From: JANPPS01 sp965246925
GTDB taxonomy: Bacteria > Pseudomonadota > Alphaproteobacteria > Acetobacterales > Acetobacteraceae
NCBI GenBank assembly: GCA_965246925.1
Contig: OZ251994.1
Location: 1,736,001 to 1,800,000, forward strand
Reading direction: 5' to 3'
Length of the DNA: 64,000 nt
The notes beneath the pieces were generated by a model. That model was not told the origin of the DNA and did not search any database. It saw only the letters and a program-made list of their open reading frames with translations. Shown piece after piece: positions 9,307-18,117 of this stretch (position 1 is the stretch's first letter; each line of letters starts with the position of its first letter). The position numbers and the translations under genes were made by a program.

Positions 9307-10283
9307 GACGCAGCCTTGCGCCGGGCGCCGAGCAGCCGGCCGACCCCATCGCTGGACAGGGTGATGGCCACCAGGATGATCACGCCGATGATCATCTTGA
9401 ACGCGTAGGGCGAAATCCCGAGCAAATTTAACCCGTTCTGCGTGATCGCGACCAGGATGATGCCGAGGAACACCCCGGCGATCGTGCCCCGCCCGCCGCC
9501 CAGCCGCGCCCCGCCCAGCACCACCGCCGCCAGCACGTCCAGCTCGCGCCCATACAGCGCGCCGGGCACGACCTCCTCCGCATAATGCGCCTGCATCAGC
9601 CCGGCGATCCCAGCCATGAGGCCGAGCCAGCCATAGGCGAGGTAGTGCATCGCCCCGATATCGATGCCGACCCGGCGTGCCCCCTCCGGATTGTCGCCCA
9701 TGGCATAGAGCTGCCGCCCGGTGCTGGTGCGGCGCAGCAGGATCCATGTCGCGCCGACGCAGACCAGCATGACCAGCACGGGCAGCGTCAGCTCGGCATG
9801 CCCCTTGGCGGTGCCGAGGCCGAGGATCACCACCCGGGACGTCCACCAGTCCGGCAGGTCATACAATGAAACACCACCGGTGAAGAACATCAGCAGGCCG
9901 AAGAACAGATTGAACGTGGCGATGGTGACGATAATGGAGACGATGCGGAACCGATAGATCAGGAAGGCATTCAGGCAGCCGAGCGCGATACCGACTATCG
10001 CCGCCAGCCCAAACCCTGCCAACCAGCCGCCCCCGCCCAGCGCGGCCACGCCGAGCGCGGTCAAGTATTGCACCACCGACGCCGCCACCGCGAACGAGAT
10101 GTCGATCCCCCCTGCGATCAGCACCACCAGCAGCCCCACCCCGAAGATCACGTTGACCGCGCTCGCGTTTAGCAAATCGAACAGGTTGGGCAGGCCGAGG
10201 AACCCGGGGGTCAATGCACCCAGCCCCGCGCCCATCGCCAGGATCACCAGCGCGAGCCACTGCTCGGTGCCCAATCTAGGCAT
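9303..10283 (-). CDS. sugar ABC transporter permease (RbsC family) 1
   Basis: Permease of 326 residues, paralogous to its downstream neighbour. Hallmarks are LIAGGIDISFAVAASV, TSTGRQLYAMGDNPEGARRVGID (ATPase-contact loop) and AAVVLGGARLGGGRGTIAGVFLG. The ATG at 10283 was chosen because MPRLGTEQ leads directly into the first membrane segment. It overlaps the ATPase stop by 8 bp. Gene order (binding protein, ATPase, permease, permease, isomerase) and overlaps show a single transcription unit. Confidence 0.88.
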   Translation of the reverse strand: MPRLGTEQWLALVILAMGAGLGALTPGFLGLPNLFDLLNASAVNVIFGVGLLVVLIAGGIDISFAVAASVVQYLTALGVAALGGGGWLAGFGLAAIVGIALGCLNAFLIYRFRIVSIIVTIATFNLFFGLLMFFTGGVSLYDLPDWWTSRVVILGLGTAKGHAELTLPVLVMLVCVGATWILLRRTSTGRQLYAMGDNPEGARRVGIDIGAMHYLAYGWLGLMAGIAGLMQAHYAEEVVPGALYGRELDVLAAVVLGGARLGGGRGTIAGVFLGIILVAITQNGLNLLGISPYAFKMIIGVIILVAITLSSDGVGRLLGARRKAAS

Positions 10284-11781
10284 GCACCGCCGCCTCGATC
10301 GCGTCCATCGCCGTCTCCCCGGGCACGTACTCCGCAACGATGCGCCCGTCCCGCATGTGCAACACCCGGTCCGCGTTGAAGTAAACTTCGGCGATCTCGT
10401 CTGAAATCAACAGTATCGCCAGGCCTGCCGCCGCCAGTTCATGCACGATGGCAAAGATGCCGGCCCGCGCGCCCACATCCACGCCGACGGTGGGCGAGTC
10501 GAGGATCAGCAGCCGGGGCCCGGTTGCCAGCCACTTGGCCAGCACGACACGCTGCTGATTGCCACCCGACAGGGTCGATACCGGATGGCTGGGATGGCCG
10601 GTCTTCACCTTCAGCTCCGCAATCCAATGCGCCACCAGCGCATCCCGCCGCCCGCCGGATATCAGCCGCAATGGGCCCAGCAGCCGGTCCAGCACGGTAA
10701 TCACGGCGTTATCCGTGATCGATTGCGGCTGAACCAGGCCGAGCTGCAGCCGGTCCTCCGACACATACGCGACGCCGGCGCGGATGGCGGCGCGGTTGCC
10801 ACTGAACCGCACCGCCCGCCCGTCCAGCATGACCGTACCACCATCGGGCGGCGCCATGCCGAACAGGCTCAGCGCCAGTTCCGTCCTGCCGGAGCCGAGC
10901 CGGCCCGTAAGGCCCACGACCTCACCCCGCCGGATCGTGAACGATACGTCCTGAAAGCCTGGCGCGCGGGACAGCCCCTCCAGGGACAGCACCACCGGGG
11001 CCGCCGCCAGGTCCCGCCGCCGCACCGCATAGCCGAACGTCCGCCCGGTCATCAGCTCCGTAAGCCGGCTCTGCGTCATGCCGGACGTGGGATAGGTGCC
11101 CACCAGCCGCCCGTCGCGCAGCACCGTGACCCGGCTGCAGACGTCCAGCACCTCCGCCAGCCGGTGGCTTACGAACACCACGGCGATACCCGCCTCCGAC
11201 AGGCGCCGGACGATCGCCAGCAGCGCGTCGGTCTCGGCCTGGCTCAGTGACGCCGTCGGCTCGTCCATGAACACCAGCGTCGCGTCCGCCACCAGCGCGC
11301 GCGCCACCGCCACCACCTGCCGCTGCGCGATCGGCAGGGTGCGGAGCGGCGCATCGAGCGCGAGGCTCACCCCCAGCCGGTCCAGCACGCCCGCCGCCGC
11401 CGCCCGCATCGCGCCATAGTTCACCCAACGCGGGCGCCCGCCCAGATTACGCTCGAACGCGATATTCTCGGCCACCGTCATTTCCGGGAACAGGGCCAAA
11501 TCCTGCCAGATCACCTGGATCCCAAGCGCCCGCGCGCTGGCCGGACTCAGCGCGTCGAGCGGGCGGCCGTCCCATTGCAGGGTGGCCCCCGGCTCCGGCG
11601 CATGCACGCCGCCGATGATCTTGATCAGCGTGCTCTTGCCCGAGCCGTTCTCCCCGGCCAGGCAAACGACCTCACCCCGCCGGACGTCGAAGCTCACGTC
11701 ATCAAGCGCCTTGACCCCGCCGAACTGCTTCGAGACCTGCCGAAGCAGCAGCAGCGGGGGCGCGGCGTGCGTGCCGCTCAG
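10276..11781 (-). CDS. sugar ABC transporter ATPase, two nucleotide-binding domains; apparent CTG start
   Basis: Tandem ABC ATPase of about 501 residues (RbsA/LsrA type). Domain 1 has Walker A GENGSGKST and Walker B VFMDEPTASLS. Domain 2 has the usual degenerate P-loop GRLGSGRTEL, signature LSGGNQQR and LLILDSPTVGVDVG, where Ser replaces the catalytic Glu. The first in-frame GTG (11697) would delete the conserved first strand, read upstream as LLLLRQVSKQFGGVKALDDV. No ATG, GTG or TTG lies between that segment and the in-frame TAG of the upstream gene. The best start is therefore a CTG at 11781, 3 bp after that stop, giving MSGTHAAPPLLLLRQVSK. Translation is presumably coupled to the binding-protein gene. 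Confidence 0.85.
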   Translation of the reverse strand: MSGTHAAPPLLLLRQVSKQFGGVKALDDVSFDVRRGEVVCLAGENGSGKSTLIKIIGGVHAPEPGATLQWDGRPLDALSPASARALGIQVIWQDLALFPEMTVAENIAFERNLGGRPRWVNYGAMRAAAAGVLDRLGVSLALDAPLRTLPIAQRQVVAVARALVADATLVFMDEPTASLSQAETDALLAIVRRLSEAGIAVVFVSHRLAEVLDVCSRVTVLRDGRLVGTYPTSGMTQSRLTELMTGRTFGYAVRRRDLAAAPVVLSLEGLSRAPGFQDVSFTIRRGEVVGLTGRLGSGRTELALSLFGMAPPDGGTVMLDGRAVRFSGNRAAIRAGVAYVSEDRLQLGLVQPQSITDNAVITVLDRLLGPLRLISGGRRDALVAHWIAELKVKTGHPSHPVSTLSGGNQQRVVLAKWLATGPRLLILDSPTVGVDVGARAGIFAIVHELAAAGLAILLISDEIAEVYFNADRVLHMRDGRIVAEYVPGETAMDAIEAAVHA

Positions 11782-11784
11782 GCG

Positions 11785-12774
11785 CTACAGGCCCAGCTTG
11801 GCCAGGTCGTCCACGGTGTCCTTGTTGAGGTCCACCAGCTCATCCACGATCAGGTTATGCCCGTCCGGATGCACGACGCCCAGGCCCGGGATGCTCGTGC
11901 CGTCCTTGATCGGCTCCCCCTTCACCACCATGCTGCCGAGCGAGACGAACACCTCGCCGGCCAGCGCCGGGTTCCACATGTACCCGCCCGTCAGCACGCC
12001 GTCATGCACGAGCTTGCGGCCCTGCCCCGGTGAGAACGGGCCCATGACGATGACCTTGCCCTCCATATGCTTCTCCGCCACCGCGCGGGCGGCGCCGATC
12101 GGGCCCTGGCTGCCGAACGCGAGAAATCCCTTCAGATCCGGATGCGCCCGCATGAGGTCGAGCGCGGTGCTGCGCGACTGATCGACGTTCTCCGCCACGC
12201 CATAGCGGTCCCCCACCAGGGTCAGGCCCGGCGCGTTCGCCTTAATATAAGCGTTGGCCGCATCGGCCCAGGCGTTGTGCAACGGCACCGTGAGCGAGCC
12301 GACGAACACCGCATACTCGCCCTTCCCGCCCAGCGCTTCCACCAGGCGCTTGCCGTACGCCTCGCCAAAGCCCTTCACGGAGGCGAGTTCGAAGTCGTAA
12401 TCGGCATTCTTCTGCTTGGGCGACTCATGCGTGATCACCTTGATCCCGGCCGCTCGCGCCCGCTCCAGCACCGGCTCCAGCACCTCGGCGTCGTTCGGCA
12501 CCACGCCGATCACGTCCACTTTCTGCGCGATCAGATCCTCGATGGCGCGGACCTGAAGCGCCGGGTCGGCGCTGGTGGGGCCGACCATGAAGGCCTTGAT
12601 GCCGAGCTCGGCGCCCTTCTTCTTGATCCCTGCATCCATCGCGTTGAACCACGGAATGCCGCCGATCTTCACCACGACGCCGATGACCGGCTTGTCCGGT
12701 GAGGCCTGGGCGGTGCCCACGCAGGCCAAGATAACGACGCTGGCGCACAAGGCGCGGCGATACCGATTGATCAT
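11785..12774 (-). CDS. sugar ABC transporter periplasmic binding protein (RbsB/LsrB-like)
   Basis: Type I periplasmic binding protein of 329 residues. It has a signal peptide of about 24 residues (ending TAQAS) and then KPVIGVVVKIGGIPWFNAMDAGIKKKGAELG, typical of the autoinducer-2/rhamnose-type group. Start at the ATG at 12774 is fixed by a strong GGAGGGG Shine-Dalgarno; upstream codons of the longer frame look non-coding. First gene of a five-gene sugar import operon. The ligand is unknown. The downstream 3-epimerase-like gene argues for a ketose or a sugar isomerised to one, and against pure autoinducer-2 signalling because lsrK/lsrF homologues are absent. Confidence 0.87.
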   Translation of the reverse strand: MINRYRRALCASVVILACVGTAQASPDKPVIGVVVKIGGIPWFNAMDAGIKKKGAELGIKAFMVGPTSADPALQVRAIEDLIAQKVDVIGVVPNDAEVLEPVLERARAAGIKVITHESPKQKNADYDFELASVKGFGEAYGKRLVEALGGKGEYAVFVGSLTVPLHNAWADAANAYIKANAPGLTLVGDRYGVAENVDQSRSTALDLMRAHPDLKGFLAFGSQGPIGAARAVAEKHMEGKVIVMGPFSPGQGRKLVHDGVLTGGYMWNPALAGEVFVSLGSMVVKGEPIKDGTSIPGLGVVHPDGHNLIVDELVDLNKDTVDDLAKLGL

Positions 12775-12866
12775 TGACCCCTCCCTGACGCCCGCAATGA
12801 GCGCTCTTGGGCGGCAGCTAAGGGGTAACCGGCATACCGTGTCAATCAGGCCGGCGCATGGCCAGC

Positions 12867-14957
12867 CTATGGCGCACCCGCTTGCTGCACCATCGCTGGC
12901 AGCACGCCACCGGCCGCGAGCGGGGCGGGGAAGTAGGTGCCCTGCATAAGACGGCAACCGGCGCGGCGGAGGCTGAACAGCTGCGCTTCCGTCTCGATAC
13001 CGGCGGCCATGACCGGGATGCCCAGCGCATCGCCCATAGCGACGATCGCCTGCACCACGGACCGCTCCTGGATGCTCGAAAAGCTGCCTCCAGCTGCCGG
13101 GCTGAGCTTCAGCAGCCCGATCCGCCACTGCACAAGATGCGACACGGTGACCGCCCCGTGCCCAATCCCGTCGACTGCAAGATGAACCCCGATCGCGCGC
13201 AAATCCTTCAGCACCGGGGAAATGGTCTCGAGGTCCGTGGAGGCGATGTTGTCCGGCACTCCGATCTCGAGCGCGTCAGCGGCCAACCGGTGCCGCAACA
13301 GCAAAGTCGCGATGCGCGCCGGAAGCGCCGGATCGGATAGACTTGCAGCGGAGACTTGAACGGACCCGATACCTGGTGAACCCGGCGAGGACGACCAGAG
13401 TGCCATTTGTGCCACGGCCGCCCCAAGCATCCAGTCATCGAGCGCACGCAACAGGCCTGCTTCGCCAAGCGTCGCCATGGTTGCGGGCGACAGGGCGGCG
13501 TCTGGCGAGCCCGGCTGACCCGGCCATAGCGCCACCGCCTGCGCGCCCCGGAGCGACCGCCCCGGGATCGAGAGCTGGGTCTGCCAGGCCAGGCGCAAGC
13601 CATCGCTGGCCAAGGCCGCCGTGAACGCTGCAACCACCTGGCTCCGCTGCCTGACCCCGTCCAACAGCGTGAGGCGGAACGGAACGGACCGGCTCCGCCC
13701 CTCATGCTTGGCCGCATAGAGCGCCGCGTCAGCCGCCCGCTGCAGACCCTCACTATCAGCAGCATCGGCCGGAAACGCCGCGTGTCCGATGCTGGCCGCG
13801 GCCGGAATGACGACGCCGTCGGCCACCACAGGCTCGCTCAGCGTTCGCGCCAGCGTCTCTGCCAATAGCGGCCCACGCCTGATCGCATCAGGTCCCAGCA
13901 CCAGCACCGCAAACTCATCCCCGCCGGGCCGGCAGGCCAAATCTCCGGGGGCGGCCACCATCTGCAACCGGACCGCCACGGCGCGCAGCAACGCGTCACC
14001 TGCGGCGTGGCCATGCCGGTCATTCACGTCTTTGAACCGGTCGAGGTCGATCAGCACCAACACCGCGGGCTGCCCGGCCGCCTCCATATCGGCCAGCGCC
14101 TGCCGCAAGCGAAGCCGGTTGGCGAGGCCCGTCAGCGCGTCGTGCCAGGCCAGATGCTCGGCCTGCGACTGCGCGGCCTTTAGCGGCGTGATGTCCAGCA
14201 AAGTCAAGATCGCGGTCCTGCTGTCGCCGGGCCCGACCAGCCAGTCCGAGGCACAAACCAGCACGTGCGCGCCGGCACGGTTGCACTGGGCAGGGATCTC
14301 CGCTTCCACCTCGCGCCCGCAAGGAAAGCCGAACGGCCCGTCCGAGGGCGATGACGAAAGCCGCCGCAAACCCTCCAGCCAGTCCGGGACTGCCCCGCCA
14401 TACAAGCCTGCCAGCCGCGTGTTGGACAGCAGCGTGCGCCCGCGCTCATCGAGATGCCATATCCCGACCGGCGCCGTGTCGATCAGCGCACGGTAGCGCG
14501 CTTCGCTGGCGGCGATGGCGATCTCACGCTCCTTCAGTTCCGTGATGTCAATCGCCAGTCCAGCGACGTAGCCGCCGGGCAGGCGCCGCTTCGACACCCG
14601 CATCCACCGCCCTCCAGAGTACAAGCGGTCGAACTCACCCGGATTGTCGGCCTCATGCGCCGCAACCCGGCGCGCTACCTCGTCCGCCTTCTCCTGCGGG
14701 CTGGCATCATCCAACGTCCGTTCCACGGCAGCACGCATGATCTCATCGTAAGAGGGTCCTTGCCGCGCAGCATCGTTATCCAAGCCATGCAGCGCCGCGT
14801 AGGAGTCGCTGAAATCCACTAATCTCCGACCGGCATCGAACACCGCGTAGTTGCAGCGGAGCGCTTCGACGGCTTCGCGCACCAGAAGCCGGGCCGGGCC
14901 GGGCGGAGGAAGGTCGGTCGGGAACAACGCGGTCTCCACACGATGCATGTCTCTCAT
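12867..14957 (-). CDS. PAS-PAS-GGDEF-EAL protein with degenerate EAL domain
   Basis: Soluble signalling protein of 696 residues: PAS at about 30-145, a second PAS at about 150-262, GGDEF at about 265-430, EAL-like domain at about 445-690. The cyclase motif RPGGDEF (345-349) and LIDLDRFKDVNDRHGHAAGD are intact, so diguanylate cyclase activity is plausible. The inhibitory I-site RxxD reads APGD (336-339), so product inhibition is probably lost. In the EAL half the key motif reads QAV (about 473-475), the DDFGTG segment reads VDGIGHG, and the late EGVE reads AGIE. These remove metal ligands, so phosphodiesterase activity is unlikely. No membrane segment is seen. ATG at 14957; a second ATG follows three codons later. 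Confidence 0.88.
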   Translation of the reverse strand: MRDMHRVETALFPTDLPPPGPARLLVREAVEALRCNYAVFDAGRRLVDFSDSYAALHGLDNDAARQGPSYDEIMRAAVERTLDDASPQEKADEVARRVAAHEADNPGEFDRLYSGGRWMRVSKRRLPGGYVAGLAIDITELKEREIAIAASEARYRALIDTAPVGIWHLDERGRTLLSNTRLAGLYGGAVPDWLEGLRRLSSSPSDGPFGFPCGREVEAEIPAQCNRAGAHVLVCASDWLVGPGDSRTAILTLLDITPLKAAQSQAEHLAWHDALTGLANRLRLRQALADMEAAGQPAVLVLIDLDRFKDVNDRHGHAAGDALLRAVAVRLQMVAAPGDLACRPGGDEFAVLVLGPDAIRRGPLLAETLARTLSEPVVADGVVIPAAASIGHAAFPADAADSEGLQRAADAALYAAKHEGRSRSVPFRLTLLDGVRQRSQVVAAFTAALASDGLRLAWQTQLSIPGRSLRGAQAVALWPGQPGSPDAALSPATMATLGEAGLLRALDDWMLGAAVAQMALWSSSPGSPGIGSVQVSAASLSDPALPARIATLLLRHRLAADALEIGVPDNIASTDLETISPVLKDLRAIGVHLAVDGIGHGAVTVSHLVQWRIGLLKLSPAAGGSFSSIQERSVVQAIVAMGDALGIPVMAAGIETEAQLFSLRRAGCRLMQGTYFPAPLAAGGVLPAMVQQAGAP

Positions 14958-15109
14958 GTCTCATGATGAAGCAGAAACCTTAAGAAAAAATGTGTGCTTC
15001 CGAACTTATTTCGGCAAGACCATCATTCGAACGCTTCGAATCGAACCATTCTGACCGCAAGCGCAGGACCAACGGGGATGGCACCACCCGCGCCCCGCAC
15101 AAAACGGGC

Positions 15110-15376
15110 TCAGTTCCGCAGCGAGGCCGGACCCGGCATCTCTATGTCGATCTCGAGTGTAGAAACGTCGGCGCCGCGGTCGAGCTTGACCATCACCTTG
15201 TCGCGGTCGATCTGCATGTGCTTGGCGATCACCGCCAAGATCTCCTCCTGCAGCACCGCGACCAGCTGGGACTGGTTGCCGCCGCCCCGCTCATGCGCCA
15301 GCAAAATCTGCAGCCTTTCGCGCGCAACGCCCGAGCTTGGGGGCCCGCGGCGGGTGAAGAAGCCGAACAGGTTCAC
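15110..15376 (-). CDS. minE: cell division topological specificity factor MinE
   Basis: MinE, 88 residues, normal length. The N-terminal MNLFGFFTRR is the membrane-targeting amphipathic stretch. RERLQILLAHERG is the anti-MinCD region, and EILAVIAKHMQIDRDKVMVKLD is the dimerising C-terminal region. It stimulates MinD ATPase and keeps the MinCD inhibitor away from midcell. GTG start overlaps the minD stop by 4 bp. It is last in minCDE. Confidence 0.97.
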   Translation of the reverse strand: MNLFGFFTRRGPPSSGVARERLQILLAHERGGGNQSQLVAVLQEEILAVIAKHMQIDRDKVMVKLDRGADVSTLEIDIEMPGPASLRN

Positions 15377-16188
15377 GCGACTCTCCGCCCGAATAGCTTG
15401 CCGAACAGGCTCTTCTTGTCCGTCGGCATCGCCATCGCCACCGTCTCGCCCATCAGGCGCCGGGCCGCGTCGGCATAGGCGCGGGCCGGGGCGCTGCTGG
15501 GGTCGGCCAGGGTCACCGGGCTCCCGAGGTTGCTGGCGCGCAGCACGTCCTGGCTTTCGGGGATGATGCCCAGCAAGGGGATGCTGAGGATTTCCAGCAC
15601 GTCCTCGGTCTTCAGCATGTCACCGCGGGCGGCGCGCAGCGGGTCATAGCGGGTCAGCAGCAGGTGCTTTTCCACCCGCTCCCCCCGCTCCGCCCGCTCG
15701 GTCTTGCTGTCCAGCATGCCGATGATGCGATCGCTGTCCCGGACGCTGCTGACCTCGGGATTGGTGACCACGACGGCCACGTCGGCGTGGTGCATCGCGA
15801 GCTGCGCGCCCCGCTCGATCCCGGCGGGGCTGTCGCAAATCACCCAGTCGAATTTCTCGCGCAGTTCGGCGATGACGCGGGCCACGCCGTCCGACGTGAG
15901 CGCATCCTTGTCCCGGGTCTGGCTCGCGGGTAGCAGATGCAGCGTCTCGACCCGCTTGTCGCGGATCAGCGCCTGCGCCAGCTTCGCGTCCCCCTGCACG
16001 ACGTTGATCAGGTCATACACGACCCGGCGCTCGGCCCCCATGATGAGGTCGAGGTTGCGGAGGCCCACGTCGAAATCCACCACCACGACGTTCTGGCCGG
16101 ACTGCGCCAGCGCCGCACCCAGCGCGGCCGTGGAGGTGGTCTTGCCCACCCCGCCCTTGCCGGACGTCACCACCAGGACTTTGGCCAT
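15373..16188 (-). CDS. minD: septum site-determining ATPase MinD
   Basis: Deviant Walker-A ATPase of 271 residues. KGGVGKTTSTAALG carries the signature lysine, VVDFDVGLRNLD is switch-like, and the C terminus (KKSLFGKLFGRR) is the amphipathic membrane-targeting helix. MinD dimerises on the membrane with ATP and recruits MinC and MinE. It sits 12 bp after minC and overlaps minE by 4 bp. Confidence 0.98.
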   Translation of the reverse strand: MAKVLVVTSGKGGVGKTTSTAALGAALAQSGQNVVVVDFDVGLRNLDLIMGAERRVVYDLINVVQGDAKLAQALIRDKRVETLHLLPASQTRDKDALTSDGVARVIAELREKFDWVICDSPAGIERGAQLAMHHADVAVVVTNPEVSSVRDSDRIIGMLDSKTERAERGERVEKHLLLTRYDPLRAARGDMLKTEDVLEILSIPLLGIIPESQDVLRASNLGSPVTLADPSSAPARAYADAARRLMGETVAMAMPTDKKSLFGKLFGRRVA

Positions 16189-16200
16189 GTCTCTTCCTTT

Positions 16201-16923
16201 TCAGTCTAACGCGGCCATGGCGAGGGTATCGCCGTCGAGCCAGACCTGCACGGCCCGGCCCTGCAGCGCCGGGTCCATCTCGTCCGCGGTCTTATACACG
16301 CCGTCGATCGCCAGCAGCTCCGCCTCCAGCCGGCGGCAGAAGATGCGGGGGCGTGTCCCGTCCGGCGCCGCGCCCAGCAGCCCGGCGATCGCGCGTCCGC
16401 GCAGCGTACCATAGATATGAATGGACCCCCCTGCGATCACCTCGGACCCACTGGCAACCGAGCCGATGACGGTCACGTCCCCCCCGGTATGGGACACGCT
16501 TTGGCCGGACCGGACGGGCCGGTCCAGCAACAGGGCCACCGGCTCGCGGGCGGCCTCGGGCGGGGGATCCGGATCGCCTTCGACCAGCATCGGCAAGCCC
16601 ACCGTGCGTCCGCCGGGCAGGATGGGGGGGAGCGCGGCCAGCGCGTCACCCAAAGCGGCCTCGTCCACGCCCTCGATCCCGATCACGCGGACGGCGCGGC
16701 GGGCGAGTTGTTCGATGAGGTCCGGAAACTGCGCTTCGTCACCGGCAAGGCCGGCGAAATCCAGGATGACGGGCCGTCCGTCGAAGAAGCGGGGGGAGCG
16801 GCTGAGCTGCGCATCCAGCTGGCCGATCCAGTCGGCCAGCGGCTGATCGGGCATCAGCACGACGGCCATGAACGAGCGGCCGCGGAGGCGTAGGAACGGG
16901 CGGGTGCGGGCGGCGGAGTTCAC
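16201..16923 (-). CDS. minC: septum formation inhibitor MinC
   Basis: MinC of 240 residues. The N-terminal domain (RTRPFLRLRGRSFMAVVLMP) binds FtsZ. After a Pro-rich linker the C-terminal beta-helical domain shows VTVIGSVASGSEVIAGGSIHIYGTLRGRAIAGL, the MinD-binding and dimer region. GTG start at 16923 opens the frame. It is first in the minCDE operon; the promoter should lie in the short gap up to the small secreted-protein gene at 17007. Confidence 0.95.
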   Translation of the reverse strand: MNSAARTRPFLRLRGRSFMAVVLMPDQPLADWIGQLDAQLSRSPRFFDGRPVILDFAGLAGDEAQFPDLIEQLARRAVRVIGIEGVDEAALGDALAALPPILPGGRTVGLPMLVEGDPDPPPEAAREPVALLLDRPVRSGQSVSHTGGDVTVIGSVASGSEVIAGGSIHIYGTLRGRAIAGLLGAAPDGTRPRIFCRRLEAELLAIDGVYKTADEMDPALQGRAVQVWLDGDTLAMAALD

Positions 16924-17006
16924 CAGATTGGCGTATCGGCGCCGCCCGAGTCCGTCAACATAATGTGGCGGACGCCGCCGAGCTTCGAAGCCCGGCGGCG
17001 AAGTGG

Positions 17007-17312
17007 TTAGCGGGACGCGAAGCTCGAGCGTCCGTGCGGCGCGTCGAGCGCGTGGGACGGCATGGAGTTGGCGGCGTTGTAGCCCTCGTCGCTGCCGACG
17101 TCGGCCCCTAGCGTGGCCGTGCTCTTCTGCGGAGGCGCGGCATAGGGGAACGGGTTCTGGATGGAACCGACCTTACCCGCCACCAGCTTTACCGTCACGC
17201 CGGGCGCGCGGTAGGCGAACGGGTCGCCATTGCCCTCACCGGCGGCAAAGGCAGGAGCCGCGGCGCCCAGCATCAGGGCAGCGGCAAGGGCGATCGAAGT
17301 CATGGTCTTCAT
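17007..17312 (-). CDS. small secreted protein of unknown function
   Basis: Protein of 101 residues with a clear Sec signal peptide (MKTMTSIALAAALMLGAAAPAFA) and a short Pro/Ala/Ser-rich mature part with no cysteine and no domain I recognise (GDPFAYRAPGVTV, NPFPYAAPPQ). The start is supported by AGGAGA upstream of the ATG. It is transcribed divergently from a TetR-family gene, and the 217-bp gap between them contains a perfect palindromic operator. It may therefore be a target of that repressor. Confidence 0.75.
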   Translation of the reverse strand: MKTMTSIALAAALMLGAAAPAFAAGEGNGDPFAYRAPGVTVKLVAGKVGSIQNPFPYAAPPQKSTATLGADVGSDEGYNAANSMPSHALDAPHGRSSFASR

Positions 17313-17427
17313 AGTCTGTCTCTCCTGGGGAGCGTCGGGATAGGCGCCCCAATCGGCCGCGTTACATCACGACCGTTCGTCAAATGGTATAACGATCGTC
17401 CGGTTACCAGCGCGGTCGCGGGTTTGT

Positions 17428-17443
17428 GATAACGAGCGTTATC
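17428..17443. promoter_or_regulatory. perfect palindrome, probable TetR-family operator
   Basis: GATAACGAGCGTTATC is a perfect inverted repeat with 7-bp arms and a 2-bp spacer. It lies in the divergent gap between the small secreted-protein gene and the TetR gene, 87 bp before the TetR start. Nearby TATAACGATCGT (from 17388) repeats one half-site and contains the 8-bp palindrome ACGATCGT, so binding may be cooperative. Size and position fit autoregulation by the TetR protein and control of the divergent gene. Confidence 0.6.
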
Positions 17444-17529
17444 CTATGCGCCGAGCGCGGATCAAACTTGCGTCAGGCGCTTGTCAACGACGCTTATATG
17501 ACGTTCGTGTTGTGAAAGGAGGAACGCGG

Positions 17530-18117
17530 ATGCGCTACGCAGCAGGCCATAAGGCAATGACGAGGGACCGTATCCTATGCGCGGCCGAGCGCGCGTTCAG
17601 CGCGGAGGGATATGCCGGCGTCGGCGTCGATGCGCTGGCCGAGCAGGCCGGCATCACCTCGGGCGCGTTCTATGGGCATTTCAAGGGCAAGGCCGAGCTG
17701 TTCCGGGAGGCCGCGGTCGCCGGGCTGACCCGGCTGCGGCAGGGGATCGAGGCGTTTCGCGAGCGGGAGGGCGCGGGCTGGATCGCGCCATTCATCCGGC
17801 ACTACCTCGCCCCGCCGTTCCGCCAAGGGCTGGAGGGCGGCTGCGCGCTGCCGAGCCTGTCGGGAGAAGTCGCGCGCAGCACGCCGGAAACCCGGACGGC
17901 GTACGAGGCCGCGATGCGGGCGGTGCATGCCTCGCTATCCGGCAGCTTGCCCGGGCCGGGCCGCCTTCCGCCGGACCAACGCGCCTGGGCCATGCTGGCC
18001 ATGCTGGCCGGGGCCGCGAACATGGCGCGGGCGGCGGAGTCCGAGGCGACCGGGCAGGAGATCGCCGCCGCCGTGACCGCCGCCCTCAACCTCCTGTCAG
18101 GTGAACCCGCCGCATGA
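17530..18117 (+). CDS. TetR/AcrR family transcriptional regulator
   Basis: Repressor of 195 residues. The N-terminal helix-turn-helix is clear: TRDRILCAAERAFSAEGY, GVGVDALAEQAGITSGAFYGHFKGKAELF. The C-terminal ligand-binding half is Ala-rich and all-helical. Start at the ATG at 17530 is fixed by AAAGGAGGA just upstream, although the frame stays open to 17446. The stop overlaps the start of a glyoxalase-like gene (ATGA), so the pair is one operon. The ligand may be the small molecule handled by that protein. A perfect palindrome upstream is the likely operator. Confidence 0.93.
   Translation: MRYAAGHKAMTRDRILCAAERAFSAEGYAGVGVDALAEQAGITSGAFYGHFKGKAELFREAAVAGLTRLRQGIEAFREREGAGWIAPFIRHYLAPPFRQGLEGGCALPSLSGEVARSTPETRTAYEAAMRAVHASLSGSLPGPGRLPPDQRAWAMLAMLAGAANMARAAESEATGQEIAAAVTAALNLLSGEPAA

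Noticed and set aside
11785..12774. Autoinducer-2 (Lsr) uptake system
   Set aside because: Binding protein and permeases resemble Lsr, but no lsrK, lsrF, lsrG or lsrR homologue is present and a 3-epimerase-like gene ends the operon.
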